Of a DNA stretch of 64,000 bases, positions 23,291-36,400 are shown piece by piece; within the stretch, counting starts at the first letter, position 1, and every line of letters starts with the position of its first letter. The position numbers and the translations under genes are program-made. The notes beneath the pieces are model-generated. The model worked only from the letters and a program-made list of their open reading frames with translations. It made no database searches and was not told where the DNA came from. Source of the stretch: Klebsormidium nitens (Eukaryota > Streptophyta > Klebsormidiophyceae > Klebsormidiales > Klebsormidiaceae); contig DF237065.1 of the NCBI GenBank assembly GCA_000708835.1, positions 62,001 to 126,000 of the forward strand. The letters are read 5' to 3'.

Positions 23291-24035
23291 TTCGGAAAAT
23301 CTCGGAGGGACTATCTAGTGGGCGCTGTACTTATGTTGACTCGAAGCTCGTTTGAGGGCTACTGTATGCGAAGGGCCTGCTTGGCAGTCGTTCAAATAGT
23401 TGCATATGTGTGGTTCGTTAGTTCGGAGTACGGTCGGTTATGGGACCATTGTATATGTATGTCTAGGTTTACGCAAGGCTCGCTCGTAGGTGCTTGTTTG
23501 GGTGGGGCTGCCCAACTTGTAGATTGCTCGAATGGGTTCGAAGCTTGCCCTCAGTGTACAAAACAACACCACTAATGCTTGAGGACATCAGGCAGATCGT
23601 ATTGGTTGGATCGACCCATGTCACTGTTGTGCCTGCAATGAGGGTTCGCATCGACCCTAATAAAAGCAGCAAAAAAGCTGCCACCTTTCTGAGCTTGTGT
23701 CATTTGAAATGTTTAGTAGATCCACGTAGTGGAACAAACCAAAAGCTACGGTATTTTGGCCTGAAAAGTACCGCACGATCCTTAGCTGGGCCGGGTGTGT
23801 ATTGGAGGCCTAACCTTGTCATGGCAAGCGATATCCATGGCATTTCTTGCCAATGAGATTGCGTTACCGGTTTTGCTGCTTTCGGAAACTGATGACGGCG
23901 ATGCACATGAGCTCGGGATCGATCTGCCCAGCTGCAGATTCGTTGTGGATTGCTCATGATGTTTATATGTCCCAATGCTAACGGTCATATATCTTGGGTC
24001 GGCAAGCATGGCGGCCGGAAATTATATTGAATACT

Positions 24036-24795
24036 CACAAGCAACCTACGGTGGGTATCGGCGGTCTCGATCGCGCGACGATCCGGTCACAAATTTGAAT
24101 CACCGGTGTGTCGCGTCGCGACAATTACTGTACGCGGTACTGACGACCGTGCAGACCGGTACTTGAGAATCCGGTCCGAGTTCATAAATTAGAATCTGTC
24201 TGACATTCCGATCGTCAGAAACTTCCGGAGTTTCCGGCGGTACGGTACCGATCAAGTCTGACCGTACGTGAAATTTGAAAATCATGGTTTCGATCGGAAG
24301 TTCCGACTCGAACCACCCTAGAGTACCGCGGTACCTAACTTGAAAGGAGAGTGCAGAAGATGGAAACGGGAGTGTAGGGAATGGCGCTTTTTAGAAGCAA
24401 GCAATGGCGGCCAACTTTGCAGCCACGATGGTGCTTCTTCCGATTTGTCCTCAACATAACAAGATGTTGGAGCTTCGAAGGAGCCTTCATGACGCTCTCC
24501 CAACATTTTTTTCTGCTTGTCAGAGGTTTTTATAAGCTGCATATGGCTCTTCTTTGCGTGCCAATTTGATGCTCCTCTCAAAGTGTAAAACCTGACACTG
24601 TCTAAGAATCTCCTCACACTTACTTACGGCCCGGCAAAATTTTTCTGAGTATTTGTACCGCCCGAGTAACATAAACCTGAGTAGCCGTGACGCGAACCGC
24701 CGGTAACACTGACGATATTCGATACGCGCTAAATCGATTTTGTGGCGGCCGGAGTCGGAATCGACTCGGCCGGTACCCACCATAGGTAGCTTGTG
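24036..24795. mobile_element. Putative non-autonomous DNA transposon, 27-bp TIRs
   Basis: The left end CACAAGCAACCTACGGTGGG then TATCGGC (24036-24062) matches the reverse complement of the right end (24769-24795) with three mismatches in 27 bases. Similarity continues weakly inward, suggesting longer degenerate arms. The interior is rich in palindromic GGTACC and CCGG blocks and has no transposase frame. I could not identify a target-site duplication, so the superfamily is open. Confidence 0.7.
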
Positions 24796-25599
24796 CTGTA
24801 CATTATCGAATTATTGCAAACCTGAGGGGGAAACCAGGCCGTAATTGAATGATTGCAATTGTGCTAGCCAATGTAAGAATCGATCTTTTGCGTGTACGTC
24901 ATGATCGACACATGCCAAATAAAACTTACGTATGACCGCCCTTGCCGAAATATTGGCCGTCTGCGCGCACATGCGTAATTGTAACGCGTCGTAAACTATC
25001 TGCGCCCAGTGCACACATGTGGCAAATTCAAAACCTCATCCATTGTCTCAGCTTGCCGGTCGAACCCCCGCGTGCGGCCGCAGCCCACCAACGTTCGAGG
25101 CGGCCTTAGTTGCCCGGCGCCATGCAGCGCAGCTGGTCCAGAAGCAGCCTTCAACTTGTTAATTCGGTACAACGCGGCGCGCCTAGCTAGCCGAAGCGTG
25201 TCACGGTGCCGCCCATGCATGATGGTAACTTCCAATTTATTATAACGCCCTTAGCCGCCATGGCCGTGGAGCACGGTCTTCGGCGCGGCCGGCCGGGAAT
25301 TTGTTCTCTTTGCTCTGCAGCTTGCTACGCGGCTGCAAGTCATGTCCATAATCCTACAACCTACATCATGCAACAAGGAAACTAGCGGCGAGTATGCTAG
25401 CTACAGACTCGTGTAGCCATGTGATCTTTGCGGTTCCAATAACCTTGCTAGCATGCAACCGACTACGGAGAACTTTGGAACTTACACAACGGAAGGCCTG
25501 TATGACTGCTTTCGACAACTTGTTCATAAATGGTTTTTGTGGGCCTGCCAGGCTATGCTAGAGCAACTCCTCGGAGCACTTTTAATATGCTCTAAATTA

Positions 25600-25983
25600 G
25601 GCCCCGGAACATGGAATATCGGAATACGGAATACCCATTTTTGGAAGCGGAAGAATCCGGAATACCCAAATTTGGGCCTTGGAATACTAGAATACAGAAT
25701 ACAGGGCTTTTCCGAGCATACCTAAGAGTACATGTGGCAAACAACGGCATAATACTTGACTTCGAAGTAAAAAGACTTCCAAAAGCATGCTTCGAAGGGA
25801 AGAAGATTGTAAAAGAACTCACACGACAAGCGCACTCCTTACGTACTAACCTTTCAAAATGTCAAAAGTCACATTTGCGAAACAGAATACAGAATACTTG
25901 AGCACCCTGGAATACGGAATACTGCCTTTTCCAAACCTTGGAATACAGAATACTGGGGGTCAAGTATTCCATGTTCCGGGGCC
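25600..25983. mobile_element. 384-bp foldback/MITE with perfect 19-bp TIRs
   Basis: The left end GGCCCCGGAACATGGAATA (25600-25618) is the exact reverse complement of 25965-25983. Subterminal regions carry repeated GGAATACGGAATAC and GGAATACAGAATAC motifs in direct orientation, near 25611-25665, 25680-25710 and 25880-25955. A CTAAAT at 25592-25597 and 25986-25991 may be a 6-base target duplication, but it does not abut the repeats exactly. There is no transposase, so the element is non-autonomous. Confidence 0.82.
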
Positions 25984-26361
25984 AGCTAAATGCCCCACAA
26001 ATTGTTGCAGTAGTGAGGGCCCTCCGTTGCGGTCTCCGCAGGCTTATGGGTGGTTGGCCCAATGTCAGTGCATGCCTGCAGGTATAAGTTGCAATGCTTG
26101 TTGAACATGGGCCCGGTTAAAAACTTCCCGCATGGAGAAGAAGAAGGTCGGTACCATGAGGTGAAAAGAAACAGGTTGTGCTCACGTTGTGCTCTCGTTG
26201 TGCTGAACCAAATCATCATTCGAGGCATGCACTGGTGCACCGTTTGAGGCCGCGCCTGGCATGAGGCCGGGCGGGCGGCCAGGGCCGGGGCGGCCAGGGC
26301 CCAACCCAGCTAGAACCGGATTGCAACGTGGCCGTTCCGGCGTGTCACGGTCGTCCCCTGC

Positions 26362-26536
26362 ATACTTCTCTAGAATATGTTTAGTAAGCTCAAGGTTTAG
26401 TAAGAACGAGCTAACACTAAAAACCTAAACCCAAATAATCACTCGCTCCGCACCCGCACCCACCCTAACCACCATACTAACCCTACCCGTCCCAGGCGTA
26501 AACATTGAGCTTACTAAACATATTCTAGAGAACGAT
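26362..26536. mobile_element. 175-bp Mutator-like MITE with 9-bp target duplication
   Basis: The inverted ends share a perfect 27-base core (26367-26393 against 26505-26531; TCTCTAGAATATGTTTAGTA then AGCTCAA), extended outward with two mismatches. The direct 9-base GTCCCCTGC occurs at 26353-26361 and 26537-26545, abutting the ends. Long TIRs and a 9-base duplication are characteristic of Mutator-superfamily (MULE) elements. The interior is a C-rich strand (CACCCGCACCCACCCTAACC) that recurs near 50780, suggesting a family in this genome. Confidence 0.88.
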
Positions 26537-26895
26537 GTCCCCTGCACCGTCGATTCGTACTGGCCTTGGCCGGTTTGAATTTTGAATGGAAGAGCAGCTG
26601 CAACTTGCAAATTTCAAGGTCCAACTGGTCCCGCCCAGTCACTGTCACAGCCAGAGTGGGTACGGTAGGACTCTAGGAGTCTAGGACTACGGTAGGAGGA
26701 TGAAATCTGAAGCAATTCCTGAATTCTGAGCTTCCAAAGGCACGCCGCACGAACTTCGCTGGAGAGGTCAAACGGAGCTGGAACCTTGTAACCACCTGGT
26801 ACTGCAATCAGGAACCCAGGAAAGTGCCTTGAAGTTGATCAGGGGATTGGGACAGGCAATGTAGCTGTTGATCAACCTGAGAGTGCTGCGCTGCC

Positions 26896-27217
26896 ATGAA
26901 ACCTTTGTCACCCATACCGGAGCTCGATGAGATGGAAGCTGCAGAAGAAGCATCTGTGCTTCCTGCGTCAAAGAAGCAGAAGGCGGATGGTGGGTGCACA
27001 GCAAGCGGGGTGTGGAAAGGTTCCACACTGTCTCTGTCCAGTACTGGTCGACCTTCTTTGGGTGGTCGTCATCCGGCCCCAGGCCTCAGTCTGAGAAGCG
27101 CCAGTCTTGCAGGCGAATCATCCAGAAGCTGCACAGGAGTTAAGCCTTCACTTCCTGCCAGCAGCAGAAGGGTGCCGGTTGGCAAGGAGAATCAGAGCTC
27201 TGAGCAGAACCTACAAG
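26896..27217 (+). CDS. Possible 5' exon of the GTPase-like gene
   Basis: An ATG at 26896 opens a frame (MKPLSPIPELDEMEAAEEAS...) of coding-like, Ser/Pro/basic composition containing a KKQK stretch that could act in nuclear import. It is in a different frame from the exon ending at 27705. A short intron 27218-27309 (donor GTGTGA, acceptor TTCAG) would join them in phase. This splice is weak, so the alternative is initiation at the ATG at 27417. Confidence 0.35.
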
Positions 27218-27416
27218 GTGTGAGGAACAGCTATTGCCGCTGGAGAGGCCTAGTCCCCTTGTCCAATCCAACCAGGCGGCTGGCCCTGCTGCTAGCAGAC
27301 GGCGTTCAGGAAGACAGCAAGCGCAGCGGACAGCGGGGCTGCTCAAGCAGTCAGAAGGGACTCGCAGAGCAGCCAGTGAGGCCACTCGAACCTCACAACT
27401 CAATAGGGGGCCTTCT

Positions 27417-30400
27417 ATGACGGAGAAGGAAGCTCTGAACCCACAGCCTGTCAAAGCATCCACCGCTGCTGTGAGTGGTCCCCCTCTGACAGAGCGCAGC
27501 GGTCCGCTGGCAGAGGCAGACCCGACAGGAGACTCACTGCTTGAGACAGCTGACGGGACAGGGGCTGCTCAAAGCAATTGGGAGAGAGAGCCGCTCGAAG
27601 AAGGAGAGCGGCCTGAGGAGTACAAGGAAGAGCAGCTCTGCCTGTGGGACCGCTTCGGTGGACAAGACATCCGCATCTTCGTTCCGCGCAGTCTCTATTG
27701 TCAAGGTAAGGGCACAGTCATTGGCTCATGCATTTTACCATAGTGCTTCTTGAGTGGGCAACAGCGTTGGCGATCTCTCTGCTGACTAACCCAAAATGCA
27801 GACAAGAGGACACAAGGAGGATTTTCATTGTGTGTCTCATTCATGACAGCTCTGACTGACTCTGTCTCACAGCATGTTCAATGACTCCTGACTCCTTGAC
27901 TGAAGATACGTCAACTGTTCTTTTCGGGTTCCCCTTCCCAGTAACTGGGATGGTGTAGATTCTTGCGGGCATGTCTCTTGGGTGAAACCAGCCTATCATA
28001 CCTGATGTCTCCATGTCATGTCGTGCAGAGACTGAACCCACCGAAGAGGTGCTCACTCAACGCGTCTCAAAAGCCCGCCCTGTCCTACCTGATCTGAGCA
28101 AGGCGATTGGGGCACGTTCGGTGCAACGGAGCACAAAGTATACGCTTGGCCAGGTTAGCCCCACCCTCATCTGCAGCGACAGGATCAACGGGTACACTTG
28201 ATTCTAGGCACTGTCTGTAGTGCACTTTCCGCGTTGCTTGTCAGCAGGCGCTGCGAGGAGAATTGCTGAAGTTCCACCAGTCACAAAGCTGCGCGCTCCT
28301 GTCCTGCAGATAAATGTCGGGGACAAGAAGGTGGACTTGACATCGTTGAAGCAAGGAGACGAGTTCCTCGGAACATTTGGCAAACCTCAGCATGCGACAG
28401 CTGCGAGTCAGCTTAGAGCTCATCTGAAGGATGTCCCGAGAAAGCTGAGAGAGTGAGTATGTGGGCGATCCTCAGGCAACCTTTATTTGCAAATAGGTAT
28501 GGCACCATGCTACATATGCAGGTGGATCCTTTGCACGTGTCTTTCAAGGGTCCTGGATGCTCTTCACAGGGAGAAGAAGTGTTCTTGAGGTGTCTGCCTG
28601 AGTGTGCAGAAGGAGCTGCGCATAGATGGCCTTTGCAGGGAGCTGTTCACGTTGCTGTAAAGCCTTGGAAGCAATTCTGATGATGAGCACCTTTGTCCAG
28701 GCTTTGACGCCAAGCATGGCTGAGTCTTATCTGCAAAGTGGCTGGCCTACCAACCTCTTCCTCATTCTCATCACAAACGGTTCACCAGATCCAATCTGAA
28801 TAAGAAAACACAACATCTTTTCCTTCTTGCAGGGGGCTGCTACCCTCAGAAGGGCCAGAAGAGGAGCCGGACCCAACGGTCGTCATCAAAATGAGCAAGG
28901 ACTGCATAAAGCTCAGAGAGAGGATCCAGACGTTCGGCATCACCGAACCAGACACCCCCGTGGACTTCAAGAGGCAGATCGAAGACAAGACTCAGTACAT
29001 TGAGGCAAAAAGCACCAGGTTCTGCGCGGTGGGGAAGCCAGGAAGCCGCAAGAGCCTTACCTGTAACAGGTACGAGTCTTCAATGAGATAACAGTGCACA
29101 TCTGTCACCCTTTTCAGGTTTTCTTTATTCTATTTGCAGGATAGCAAGGGCAGCATATACAAGGAGGAGTTGACTTGGACATGTTTGGACCAGATTTAAA
29201 ACGACCACCTCGTTTTGCGCCTCTTTTTACAATTGCAAGGTGTCTAGCTGTCAATGGAATCGGATGAATTTTTCCTCCGTGCTATAAAAGTAGGCACATA
29301 TGCTTCGAATAACGAAACCAAGCTGTCAATCCCTGGCAGATGCGACATCCCAAAGGTGCTTTCGCATTCTGGCAACATTGACGGCAGAGATTGTGTTGTT
29401 ACAGTCACTAGGTGCGGTCTTCGTTTCTAACTGTTCCCTTACTTATCTTTCAAAGGCATGCTTTGCATATCTGAGAAGCTGGCCCTCAATAGCACCGCTC
29501 CTGAAGTCTTTATTTCCTACAGGCTTGCTGGCTTTCCTGGTGAGAGGGGTCCTTTCTTCTATTGCCCCGAAACCCGAGACCACGGTACAAAAATCACAAC
29601 CTCGATCCTCAAGACAGCTGAGCCTGGGCTACACGTCCGTACACTTCTGCGTCGGAAGAGCGTGTACGAGCAGCTTGTGGAAAGGAGGTTCAAGGCTGGG
29701 AGTATCTCGCCAGAAGAGCTGCGAGATAACTATCACTGCAAGGTCATGGAAGGGCCTGAGGGCAAGGTAAGGTGGCAACTAAGACGATATACGAAGTGGT
29801 TGACAGGAAGAGATATGAGTGCAGGCTCAAAGGCCGTTTGAGACACATAACGTGACTAAATCCAGTAGTCTCTTTAAATAACCCAAAAGGCTTTATATTG
29901 GTAGTCGAGGTCCTGATGCATTTACTTGAGGCAACTCGTCTAGGCCATTCACTGAAGCAGATCGGGATTGGCTGCAGCCGTGTCTCTTGCGAGGATGCAG
30001 CACTTGGAAATGCTTCAGCCGTTTCTAATACAGGACTGACCCACTCTCCCCTCTCTTAACTTGAGTTTAAGTGCTGGCTTAAACTTTGGCTGCGTTTTCA
30101 CAGGTGCGATGGTCCTCCCCGGACCAGCCAATGGCGGTTCGTCCAATCGAGGAAGTGATTCCTGGCGTGAACCTGCTCGTCGATCCTGTGGAAGGGGCAC
30201 ATATGTACTCGAGCGGCCTCAGCAACTACACTCCAGCTGAGCAGCTCATGATTGCAGAGGTCGAAATGTCTTCCAACGCGTGGCCAGGCTTGGATGAGGG
30301 TCAGAAGCTAGTGGACGTAAGTCATCTCAAATTCGAAACGAGACCGCTATGGCTCTGTCATTATCCTACTCCTCATTCATCAAGTTTCCAGGTCATTCTG

Positions 30401-33400
30401 CGCAAGCGAGGGACCTATCTGGTGAAAACGGGCGATTGCCAATCCCTTCTCAGCAACCACTTTGTATGGGTTTGCAACTCCGCTCTCAGTCCTCAGCAAG
30501 CAGTTTGCAGGAATAGTGTTTTGGAGTTGAAAAGTTTACAAAGATGCATCCTTCTCAACGAATGCATGTCAGCGTTTGATCCCCGGAATCGGGCTCAATT
30601 GCTCAGTTGCTGATTCTGCTGTGCAATGCTCCCTGGTCCAATGTCACCATTACAAAGCTCTTTCTTTGGTTGCAGTGCGTTGGCTTCCTCGAGGCGCAAG
30701 AGGGGCAGTCAGACTTCAGGAGTGTGACGGACGACATCGTTCGTGAGGACGTCAAGGGCGCTAACGTCATCATACCCTGTACCAGTGACCGTGTGCGCAC
30801 AGAGGAAGACGGCAACCTTCTCGCTAAGCTGGGCCTCTTCGATGGCACACCGGACACCTTCCCCATCTTAGTCTGTCCCGACTTGCCGAGCGTCCTTTCG
30901 TCACTGGAGGTGAGGGCTGTCCTGTTCGTGACCCATTTGGTCGGACACAAAGTGCGCAAGATGTGCACCGGATTCTTCCCCTCAACCGCTTGTGCGAGGT
31001 TCGTGAGTTTTTGGGTTCGTGAAACAGATGTTCCAAAGAATCCTTGGTACTATCATAGGCAAGCTTCATAGAAAACAACACTTTTCCTAATGTGAATTCT
31101 TTGCTTAGAATGCGGTCACTGATTCCGAAGGGTGAGTTGACCTCTATTTTGTGTTCTTCCAGAAAGTGCACGATGACAACGTGAACGCGTTAGCGGGCGC
31201 CTTCAAGAAACCGGAGCAGCTTGTGGCCCGAAATGTTCCAAACGTCCAGCATCTCATCCAATTGCAAGAGCCCATCATCCAGCATATCAGCGAGAATCTC
31301 TTTGTCATGCAGCCAGTCACGGCCCTTAACAGCCACGTAAGTCTTGCTGCCATCAAGGTTCAAGGAAGATTAACAGAGTCTCTAGGCTCCCCTGATCGTC
31401 CAATAACCTCTTATCATAAGCAAGAAGCCTGTTGGACGTCTAGCGTCCTTACATTACCTCGGAGGCTACTACGTAAAGGAGCATTCATGACCAGAGTCGT
31501 TCGAATATAGGGCCTTACTGCAGCTCCTATTAGTAGCTTTCTGAGATGTTGCTTTGCTGACGATGGCCTGCTTCGTCTCGGCAGAGGAGTTTTGATCTCA
31601 TAAGAGCTGTGGCCTGCTGCTCCGAAGAAAGTTGATCTTTTGGATACAAGTTGAGATGCTTCTCGTGCAGGAACTGAAGGAGGACATCGCCAAGATGGTC
31701 AATAAGGCCCAGGTGGCTGTGCTCGTGCAGAGCATCTCCATCTGGATAACCTGGACTCTGATGAAGCTCAGAGCTTTCAAAGCGCGCTCGGTGAGGAAGT
31801 CCGTTCATCCGAGCGCTCGGGAATCCTTACTCTGTTGAAATTTTTGAAGGCTGTGCTGCTTCTTGCCCTGTTTATGCAGCTCTTGACAAACATGGGTTGC
31901 GGAGAAATTGGATCAAGAACGCGTCATGTCTGCATTGAGGCATCCGCCGAACAAGCACCAGCCTTTGCGTGCAGGCCGCCCCCGTCGCTCCTCGAGCTGA
32001 AGGAGCTACGTACGAGCTCAAGTGCGAGAAGAAGATTCGAGACGGGATGGGCGCATTCACAACCCAATTTGCGTGACTTTCCTCAATTCTGATTGGTGTT
32101 AGTTGCGCTCTTCATCCATGTCATTCGCTGCTTGTTATCTGCTAGCACCAGCATTTCAATGATGTTGTGACTTGCCTCCTGATTCAAAAGCAATAAAGAG
32201 CACAACTGTTTTGCGCTTCCACCCTCCGCCGTCCATTCGAGTCTCTCCCCTTCCAGGGAGACGATCGTTGGCCTTGAAGTGACTGCAAGCGAGCTCCTGG
32301 AGGAAGCAAGCAGGACTTACTTCGGAAACGTCTGGATTCAGTTGGAGGCTGAGGGAATTGAGGACATGCAGCAAGCGTTCGAGCACTTGCTGGAGAGGGG
32401 TGCTGTGTCCTCCGATAGCAATATCTACCAGTTCCTTTTCCAGGTAAGTAATCGTGAATTCGTCAAGTGTCTGGAGTTTTTTTTGTCAGATTAGATTTGT
32501 AGACCATCTTCGTTTGAGCTCGCATCTGTCAAGGGGCTTCGATGAAGCACTACCTGCCTTTCTACATGTGTCTTTCAAATGTCGCTAAGCTTCATCAAAG
32601 CCTCTGGACTCTGTTTCTCAATTCTGCGCAGCCTTCTCGATTTCGTATCTAGAGCTAGGAAATCGCCGTTCAGACTTAACGAGCTTTTGCTGCACAGGTC
32701 TTCGACAACGTCATTGCGAGGGGTCGCAAAGATCTGGTCGAGCACCAGAGTGCAATCCTAAAGGCTCTGATTGAGCTCAGGGACGGAAAGAAGAAGGTAC
32801 GTAGTATGGCGAAGGACATGCTCACCTGGGTACTCGATTGGCCTGGACGGGAGGAGTTGAGCAACGCTACTTGGATTGATCTCATCTCGTTGTGTACGGC
32901 CTTGAGGGATGACGATTGGCAAGTCATAAGAGCAAGGGCATTTCCAATCCTTATGACACAGTAATGGTACAGTGTCTCTTTATCCGCAGGACCTAGGAAG
33001 TGAGGCAGACGCCTCCCTCTTGCAAGCAGAAACGGCAGGCAAGCTAGCAGTCGAGAGAGCTGCACAGGGCCTGAAAAATGGCCCGAGCGCCATGGAGGAC
33101 GCAATCCAGTGGACGGACTCCAATCGTGAGTGCGCCCAGTCAGGGAGGGGGTGCGACATTCGCGAGTACATCAACAAAGTTTGCAAGGATGCAGTGAGGG
33201 AAGCTCTGACGAAACCAAGTAAGTCTTTCCGTTCTTATTGGTTCGTGAAAAGCAGAAAAGGCAATCGGTTCTCTTGTTTCCTGCACTTGGACACCTCTTC
33301 TTTGTCGGGTTATAGGGTCTTCCCTTAATAAGTCGGAGTATGCCTTAGAGCTTGGTAACCCTACTCTTCGTTCCAGCTTCGTGACGGCTGTCCTTACGAC

Positions 33401-36400
33401 CTAGTGCTCATCCAAGCACTTGTAAAGGCTCTATGTAAGCATGGACAGAAACAAAGCAGCATTCAAGCAGATCTCGCGCGTAATATTCTCTTCCACTCTT
33501 AACCGATCTTCTGGTTATCTTCCAGTCCAGGATGAGGCCGAAGACCACTTCGTCTCTATTCTGAAGAGGTGTCTCTTGGAGTCGTCCGGGCGCACGCGCT
33601 TGGGGCTAGTCAAGCCCCTCGTCTTGAGAATCCTGGAGTGGGCTGAGACTACCTACACCGACTTCCTGATAGAACACTGCAAGAGAAGCCTCGAGATGCT
33701 GAAACCAGATTTGGATGCAAAGCGACCCGTCGGAGGAGGACAGTTGCAGGGCGTCGTGAGCGATCTTGCTGCGGTGGCAAAGGAGGTGAAGGAGCAAGCT
33801 ATCAAGGTCTCGAACATGTAAGAGCTCTCTCTTTGCGCGTGTGGCTGATTAGCTGAGTTCTCCGTTTGGCCGTCCTTTAGCTGCAGTCGCTTCTTCCCTC
33901 TTCACCGTTGAGCTTACACCCTGCTGTCTGTCAAGCTGCCAGATTCACCAACAGTCGACTTTGGTTGCGAATCACTCTTTTAACAAGAAGCGGGTTGAGC
34001 AAACGGTTACCATTGTTGTTCTTCTTTCACTCATAAGGAGACCTAAAGTGCTTACTTTGGCCATAGCGCAACCTGTGCGGAAACCAGCCTTTCGACTGTG
34101 CGGTTCGATTTGTCAAACTCCATTAGGCTTTGCTTTCTCTTGCTTCCAATGTCCAGAGGAACTACTTAACAAGCTTGTTCTAGAAAAGTTCGATGCACGA
34201 GTGTTCAGATTCAGTCTTCATGCAGAAAAGTAGCAACTGTTGTTCCCAGGGCGACACACAAGAAGGCGTACGAGGAGCAGGCACTCCCCAAGCCACTCAT
34301 AAGGAAGCCACAGACGAGGGACATTGCTCAGGGCAGGTACGGTTCACCTTAGGCAGCAAAAGTAGAAACAGACCTTGGGAGGACCTACTCTTGTCCTCCA
34401 AAGCTTGCCAAGACCATTTTTGAAGCTTTCCTCATGCTTTTCATTGCTGAGAGACTTGGACGTTTCTATCCGGATGTGTGCGCATATATCCAAAAGCTTC
34501 GCGAAACACTTCGTGCTTTTGGTCCCAGACTTAGGTATGTGCACATGCTGGTGACTTCTCGAGTGCAGCGGCCATTGACAAAATGGCCCTAGGAACCAGA
34601 TTTTCTGCACTCTGATGTTCCCAACCGCTAGTCACTCTAGGCGTCCATTGCTGAGCTCAATGTCGATTTCTGATCTGAGTGCACTCATCTGCAGTGTCAA
34701 ACTCCTCCCGGAGGTCGACTTCCAGCAGATCGAGGTCGTCAAAGTTCCTGGCCTGGAGATCGCCCTCTCGGATCTGGTGCCGGAGCCAGCAGCGATGGGA
34801 AAGCAGGTTGTGACCGGGAGGATGGAGGTCGGTGAAGATCTGCTTCCGATCGTTGACGCATACAACCGCGCCACCACCAACGCAGTGAAGGAGCGCGGTG
34901 CTGCCGGGCCTAAGACCACTGACCCTCCACGTGTCGTCTTCTACCCGTCGGAGGTGAGTAGAAGCTAGCTCTTGAGCTTCGGAACACACGAAACGAAACA
35001 AAGAGAGCATACGATGGCTCACCGTTCCGTGCATCCTTCGATTTTAGTGTTCACTTCTTCCAAGACAACCGTTGCTGACTTGCTGTTGATTTGTGCCTGA
35101 AGTTGTGTTCTTTCCGCTTCTGTAGCTTCAACCGGGGCAGAGGGACAGCAGCGTCCGGTTTGACTTCCGTCCGAGCCATCCACAGGGCATCGGTCGCACC
35201 ATGTGGAGCCCCATTTCTTATGTCGTATGTCGGGAGAGCGAGGTGAGATGGTCGGTGACACCATACACGTGCTGGCATTAGGGATCTGGGCAGCAAAAGT
35301 GCATGAGCACTTCGACAAACCAGCAACTCTTGAACTTGTGTGCTGCACTTACCCGTGCTCTGCCTGCAAAGTTTAGCTCGTTGTCTCCGTTCATGTCAGT
35401 TCTCTGTTTTTCAAAAATTCAAGGTTTGTCATTCGAATTCCTTGCTTCATGAAAAGCTCAGCGTAGCTTCTGACAAATGCCTCACTTGACGGTCCCTTCT
35501 GCTTCAGGCTGAGAACCACCGCCGTCTCCTAAACGGAGTCGAGGGCACTACCCTTGTCACCGTCCCCAACGACAGCAAGAGGCACGTGTACTACTCGGCT
35601 GCTCAAATCGTGTACTGGCTCCTGCACAAGCCAGACTTGGAGGAGGGCTACGGCAGCTATTTCCTCATGCCGAACAACGTCGAGGAGATTATCGAGGTCT
35701 CCCCGAAGTCGTTTGCGACACAAGGGTCCAGTCTCCAGCGGTGGAGCACCTTCGCGCAGCAGGCAAGCTTGTAACTCTATCGTTCTCTTGGAGCAGACGA
35801 CTTACAAGTCTGCTTAAGTTTGTCCTTGATGAGCTTGCAATGTCGAGGGGTGCTCCTTCCGTCCCGCTGCTCTGTCCGTAAAGTCGGCCTAGAAGTCGAG
35901 CTGTCTCACGTACGGCTGAAGCTTTCGAAAGATTAGATGCTCGACTACAGCTGGTCTACACTTTGATGTTACGCATTGTTTAACAGGTTGCTTTAGCTTG
36001 TCGATTACTGGCTGGATATTTGTCGACGATCCCGCTTTTGGCATTGAATCAGACGTCAAGTCGCATAGGGGTGATTGAAATAACAATGACAAAGGGAAGC
36101 ATGAGTGCAGATTTTCGATCATGAGCGACCCCTGTCTCCGTACGAGCACAAACTTGTGGACCTCGTCTCTTTCATAGAACCCTATCTAGACTGAGACCCT
36201 GGCGAATCTGTCAGGTACTGCATCAAGAGCGACAGCGGAAGGGGAGGGCCTTGCTGGCCTACATGTCGGTGCTGTATGGGCCCTTCCATCTGGCGCTGAT
36301 GGAGGCGCTGAACGCAGACAATAGCGGGGAGATCGTAAAGGTCATGGGGGCATTCGGGGAGCTCTTCCCTCCAAACCACAAGCGCCTAACCTTCCCGAAG

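Larger units (their letters stand above)
23291..26895. other. Intergenic region with mobile elements
   Basis: I find no gene here between ALG1 and the GTPase-like gene. The region contains at least three elements with terminal inverted repeats (24036-24795, 25600-25983 and 26362-26536), listed separately, and several GC-rich GGCCGG segments near 25040-25300 and 26250-26310. Short open frames show no family resemblance. Confidence 0.55.

Noticed and set aside
27234-27416. In-frame upstream extension of the GTPase-like gene from a TTG
   Set aside because: The frame is open and coding-like but has no ATG. It can only be translated if the weak short intron from the 26896 exon is real, so I kept 27417 as the conservative start.
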